Positions 6,424 to 8,717 of a stretch of DNA of 8,717 nt are shown piece by piece. Source of the stretch: Endomicrobium sp. (GTDB taxonomy: Bacteria > Elusimicrobiota > Endomicrobiia > Endomicrobiales > Endomicrobiaceae); contig JAISRM010000233.1 of assembly GCA_031273645.1 (NCBI GenBank), forward strand, positions 1 to 8,717, read 5' to 3'. The notes beneath the pieces are model-generated. The model was not told the DNA's origin. It did not search any database and saw only the letters and a list, made by a program, of their open reading frames with translations. How positions within the stretch are numbered: position 1 is the first letter of the stretch; every line of letters begins with the position of its first letter. The translations under genes and the position numbers were made by a program.

Positions 6424-6565
6424 ATAATGTTAGAAACTATATTAATATTAAACATGGATCCCCGCTTTCGCGAGGATGACAGCGGCGATCATTCCCATTT
6501 TCATGGGAATGACAGACACAAACAAAACAGACGCGGGCTGTGTCCCATAAAACAGACGAAGTCTG
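6424..6565 (+). repeat. 142-bp repeat module, copy 3
   Basis: It is in tandem with copy 2 (149-nt period). Palindromes lie at 6458-6477 and 6491-6510, and a mini-hairpin at 6553-6565. Where copy 2 has CAGACGAAGTCTT, this copy has CAGACGCGGGCTG, like copy 1 near 521-535. Copies 1 and 3 therefore share a sub-variant although they lie about 6 kb apart. Confidence 0.7.
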
Positions 6566-6699
6566 TGTTCCATAAAACAGGCGAAGCCTGCCCATTTTCA
6601 TGGGAATGACAGACATAAACAAAATAGGCGAAGCCTGCTGTAAGAAATTAAGAATAAAGAAATAAAAATTAACATGCGGTTTTTAAAAACGCAAAGGAA
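6566..6699 (+). repeat. Repeat remnants and leader of the second phosphoesterase
   Basis: A mini-hairpin CAGGC-GAA-GCCTG (6578-6590) runs into a right-hand half palindrome (CCCAT-TTTC-ATGGGAAT, 6591-6607). A further hairpin TAGGC-GAA-GCCTG follows at 6625-6637. The next stretch is AT-rich and ends in an imperfect inverted repeat TGCG-G-TTTTTAAAAA-CGCA (6675-6693), immediately before the ribosome site. That inverted repeat could be an operator or a decayed piece of the repeat core. No clear promoter is seen. Confidence 0.5.
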
Positions 6700-6705
6700 A
6701 TGAAA

Positions 6706-7791
6706 ATGTTTTTTATCGTAGCTTTAGCTTTATATTTTGGCGGTTACGCTTATGCCGTATGGAGAACAATTACGGGATTATCTTTAAAAAATCCGTACGC
6801 TTTATACGTTATTATAGCCGCTGCAGTTATAAGCGTGACGGCTTTACTATCTTTTGTCGCAACCAGAAAATCTTTTCCTTTAATGTCGGTTTTAGGACCT
6901 TTCGGATACGTGTGCATGGGGGCGCTTGGCATAACGGTTACTTTTTTTGTTATTAACGATATTATTAATTTGCCGAATTTGTTTTTCAAATTTAAAAATT
7001 TCAGATTTTATTCTACGGCGGCAACATTGGCTTTAGCGGTTTTGGCGGTAATTTGGTCTTTAATAAACGTCGGCTGCGTGCTTAAGGTTACAAAAGTAAA
7101 TATAAAAGTTCCCGACCTGCCGTCAGACTCTTTAAGAATAGTTTTACTTGCCGATCTTCATATAACGGCTTACACAAATCCGCAAACGCTCATAAATATT
7201 TTTGACAAAGCCGCAAGTTTAAATCCCGACATTATAATTATCGCCGGAGACGTCGTTGATACAGATTTGAATAAAAACGACAAATTTTTAAATTACGGTT
7301 TTGAGCGGCTTGAAGCGCCTTTCGGAGTTTACGCCGTAACCGGAAACCATGAGTATTATGCCGGAGTAAAGCCTTTTCTTGAAATGTTTAAAAAGCTTAA
7401 TATAAAAGTTTTGCAAAATGAAAATGTTTATATAGACGGGCTTATTAATATTTCCGGAATTAACGATATTAATTACGCAGACAGAGAAAGCATAAAAAAA
7501 GCGCTTTCAACAGACGCGCCGCGTTATCCGACGCTGTTTATAAGCCACAGGCCTGAATCTTTTGACGCCGCGTCAAGTTTAAGGCGCAATATCGTGCAGC
7601 TTTCCGGACATACTCATGCCGGACAAATTCCGCCCGTAGAAATAGTAAGAAGATTTTTTATGAAATATAATTACGGAATATATGAAAACAACGGTTCAAA
7701 AATGTATATAACTTCAGGAACGCGTTTCTGGGGCCCGCCGATGAGACTATTTAATTTTTCCGAAATCGCATTAATAACTCTTGAAAAATAA
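6706..7791 (+). CDS. Membrane-anchored calcineurin-like metallophosphoesterase, paralog 2
   Basis: This 361-residue paralog of the gene ending at 6235 has the same plan: four predicted membrane helices (about 2-20, 32-52, 63-88, 103-126), then the catalytic domain. Metal ligands are all present: D150-x-H152, D182 and D185 (GDVVD), G213-N214-H215-E216, H281 (SHRPE) and G301-H302-T303-H304. The C-terminal motif TSGTRFWGPPMR is identical. An ATG at 6700 is in frame, but AAAGG ends only 2 nt before it and 8 nt before the ATG at 6706, so 6706 is preferred. Two DNA stretches, 23 and 30 nt long, are identical to paralog 1. The two copies probably arose by duplication and may differ in substrate or expression. 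Stop TAA is fused to a terminator-like hairpin. Confidence 0.87.
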   Translation: MFFIVALALYFGGYAYAVWRTITGLSLKNPYALYVIIAAAVISVTALLSFVATRKSFPLMSVLGPFGYVCMGALGITVTFFVINDIINLPNLFFKFKNFRFYSTAATLALAVLAVIWSLINVGCVLKVTKVNIKVPDLPSDSLRIVLLADLHITAYTNPQTLINIFDKAASLNPDIIIIAGDVVDTDLNKNDKFLNYGFERLEAPFGVYAVTGNHEYYAGVKPFLEMFKKLNIKVLQNENVYIDGLINISGINDINYADRESIKKALSTDAPRYPTLFISHRPESFDAASSLRRNIVQLSGHTHAGQIPPVEIVRRFFMKYNYGIYENNGSKMYITSGTRFWGPPMRLFNFSEIALITLEK

Positions 7792-7809
7792 CAGACGAAG
7801 TCTGTTTTT
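7791..7809 (+). terminator. Intrinsic terminator formed by a repeat mini-hairpin
   Basis: ACAGAC-GAA-GTCTGT forms a 6-bp stem whose first base is the last base of the stop codon of the second phosphoesterase. It is followed directly by a T run ending at 7809. The same hairpin occurs elsewhere in the repeats mostly without a T run, so here a repeat piece appears to serve as, or mimic, a terminator. Confidence 0.5.
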
Positions 7810-7834
7810 ATGGAATACAGACAGCGCCCGATTT

Positions 7835-8007
7835 GTCATTCCCGCGTTTTTAATATTCTTTCTTCCTCAGCAGCCTGCGCCCGAATGTTTCTATCGGGTG
7901 GGATACACGTTTGCTAAAAAAATCTTTTTACATTGCGTCTTTAAAAAGAAATAATGTCAGAGGCTATATTGGTATTAAACATGGATTCCCATTTTCATGG
8001 GAATGAC
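7835..8007 (+). repeat. 173-bp foldback unit with expanded left palindrome
   Basis: It begins with the long-loop variant (GTCATTCCCGCG...ATCGGGTGGGATACACGTTT, 7835-7914) and continues with the standard core and right palindrome (7985-8004, ATTCCCAT-TTTC-ATGGGAAT, then GAC). Apart from the extra loop sequence it matches the 126-bp unit. Within the loop CCCGA and TCGGG can pair as an inner stem. Confidence 0.65.
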
Positions 8008-8081
8008 AGCGGCGGCTATTCACATTTTCATGGCAATGACAGACACAAACAAAACAGGCGAAGTCTGTAGTCTTTCAGTTT

Positions 8082-8207
8082 GTCATTCCCGCGAAAGCGG
8101 GAATCCACGTTTGATAAAAAATTCTTTTTTACATTTTGCCTTTAAAAGAAATAATGTTAGAGGCTATATTAACATTAAACATGGATTCCCATTTTCATGG
8201 GAATGAC
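8082..8207 (+). repeat. 126-bp foldback unit, copy B
   Basis: The left palindrome ATTCCCGC-GAAA-GCGGGAAT (8085-8104) is followed by CCACGTTTGATAAAAAATTC. The right palindrome ATTCCCAT-TTTC-ATGGGAAT (8185-8204) is preceded by AAACATGG. The outer ends are GTC and GAC. The length equals that of copy A (352-477). Confidence 0.75.
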
Positions 8208-8372
8208 AGACATAAATAAAACAGACGAAGTCTGAAAAGAAATAATGTTAGAGGCTATATTGGTATTAAACGTGGATTCCCATTTTCATGGGAATGACAG
8301 CGGCGGCGATTCACATTTTCATGGCAATGACAGACACAAATAAAACAGACGAAGCCTGTAGTCTTTCAGTTT

Positions 8373-8498
8373 GTCATTCCCGCGAAAGCGGGAATCCACG
8401 TTTGATAAAAAATTCTTTTTTACATTGTGTCTTTAAAGGCAATAATGTTAGAGGCTATATTGATATTAAACATGGATTCACATTTTCATGGGAATGAC
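8373..8498 (+). repeat. 126-bp foldback unit, copy C
   Basis: Same plan as copy B, 291 nt further on. The left palindrome (8376-8395) is perfect. The right one (8476-8495) has one arm mismatch (ATTCACAT against ATGGGAAT). Confidence 0.75.
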
Positions 8499-8663
8499 AG
8501 ACACAAATAAAACAGACGAAGTCTGAAAAGAAATAATGTTAGAGGCTATATTGGTATTAAACATGGATTCCCATTTTCATGGGAATGACAGCGACGGCGA
8601 TTCACATTTTCATGGGAATGACAGACACAAATAAAACAGACGAAGCCTGTAGTCTTTCAGTTT

Positions 8664-8717
8664 GTCATTCCCGCGAAAGCGGGAATCCACGTTTACTAAA
8701 AAATTCTTTTTTACATT
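8664..8717 (+). repeat. 126-bp foldback unit, partial at the window edge
   Basis: The left end GTCATTCCCGC-GAAA-GCGGGAATCCACGTTT and the start of the core (ACTAAAAAATTCTTTTTTAC) are present. The unit is cut by the window end. Confidence 0.7.

Larger units (their letters stand above)
7951..8717 (+). repeat. 291-bp higher-order tandem repeat, about 2.6 copies, running off the window
   Basis: The landmark ATAATGT(C/T)AGAGGCTATATTGG recurs at 7951, 8242 and 8533, an exact 291-nt period. Each unit has four palindromes separated by spacers of 13, 47, 80 and 71 nt. In the second unit the palindromes are at 8276-8295, 8309-8328 (decayed), 8376-8395 and 8476-8495. The first two units differ at roughly 15 positions by eye. 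The array continues beyond 8717. The 69-codon open frames at 7997-8206 and 8288-8497, which translate to CHSRESGNP-type peptides, are products of the repeat and not genes. Confidence 0.85.

Noticed and set aside
6675..6693. Operator-like inverted repeat TGCG-G-TTTTTAAAAA-CGCA before the second phosphoesterase
   Set aside because: The A/T core is expected by chance in such AT-rich DNA, and it resembles the repeat core (ACATTGCGTTTTTAAAAGAA), so it may be only a decayed repeat. Not called as a separate regulatory site.
7997..8497. Two 69-codon frames (7997-8206, 8288-8497) with CHSRESGNP-like peptides
   Set aside because: They are exactly one 291-nt repeat period apart and consist of translated palindromes. 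Such peptides are a known annotation artefact of this kind of repeat.
7951..8717. CRISPR array
   Set aside because: Spacers between the palindromes are themselves repeated and of unequal length (13, 47, 80, 71 nt). No unique spacers and no cas genes are present.

Overview
The window looks like chromosome of a moderately AT-rich Gram-negative bacterium. Two things point, with only moderate confidence, to Elusimicrobiota (Endomicrobium-like) or a similar lineage. One is a DUF4416-type protein next to a polytopic membrane metallophosphoesterase. The other is a dense crop of short intergenic palindromes of the ATTCCC-N8-GGGAAT type. No rRNA, tRNA, transposase, phage gene or CRISPR array was found.

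Layout: 1-633 is non-coding and repeat-rich. 634-3764 is a two-component pair: a polytopic histidine kinase (634-2685) whose N-terminal membrane region resembles an ECF-transporter S-component, then a response regulator (2721-3764). The regulator's C-terminal half looks like a NERD (nuclease-related, PD-(D/E)XK-type) domain rather than a DNA-binding domain. 3783-4376 (minus strand, convergent) is a small exported Lys/Glu-rich protein of unknown function. After a short divergent promoter region come a DUF4416 protein (4543-5088, GTG start) and, 31 nt on, a four-helix membrane calcineurin-like phosphoesterase (5120-6235). A second, paralogous phosphoesterase (6706-7791) follows after 470 nt of repeats. 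7792-8717 is almost entirely repeat and continues past the window end.

The repeats form a coherent mosaic system. The basic piece is a 20-bp palindrome with 8-bp arms and a GAAA loop. Pairs of these in inverted orientation bound a conserved AT-rich core of about 80 bp, giving a 126-bp foldback unit with terminal inverted repeats of about 30 bp. Related modules recur as a 142-bp block (three copies) and as a 291-bp higher-order tandem repeat (7951 to the window end). A second, smaller hairpin with a GAA loop and paired base changes is scattered among them. The architecture resembles Neisserial dRS3/NIME mosaics, but the neighbouring genes do not look Neisserial.

The two most interesting items are the kinase/NERD-regulator pair, in which phosphorylation may control a nuclease-like domain, and the mosaic repeat family.
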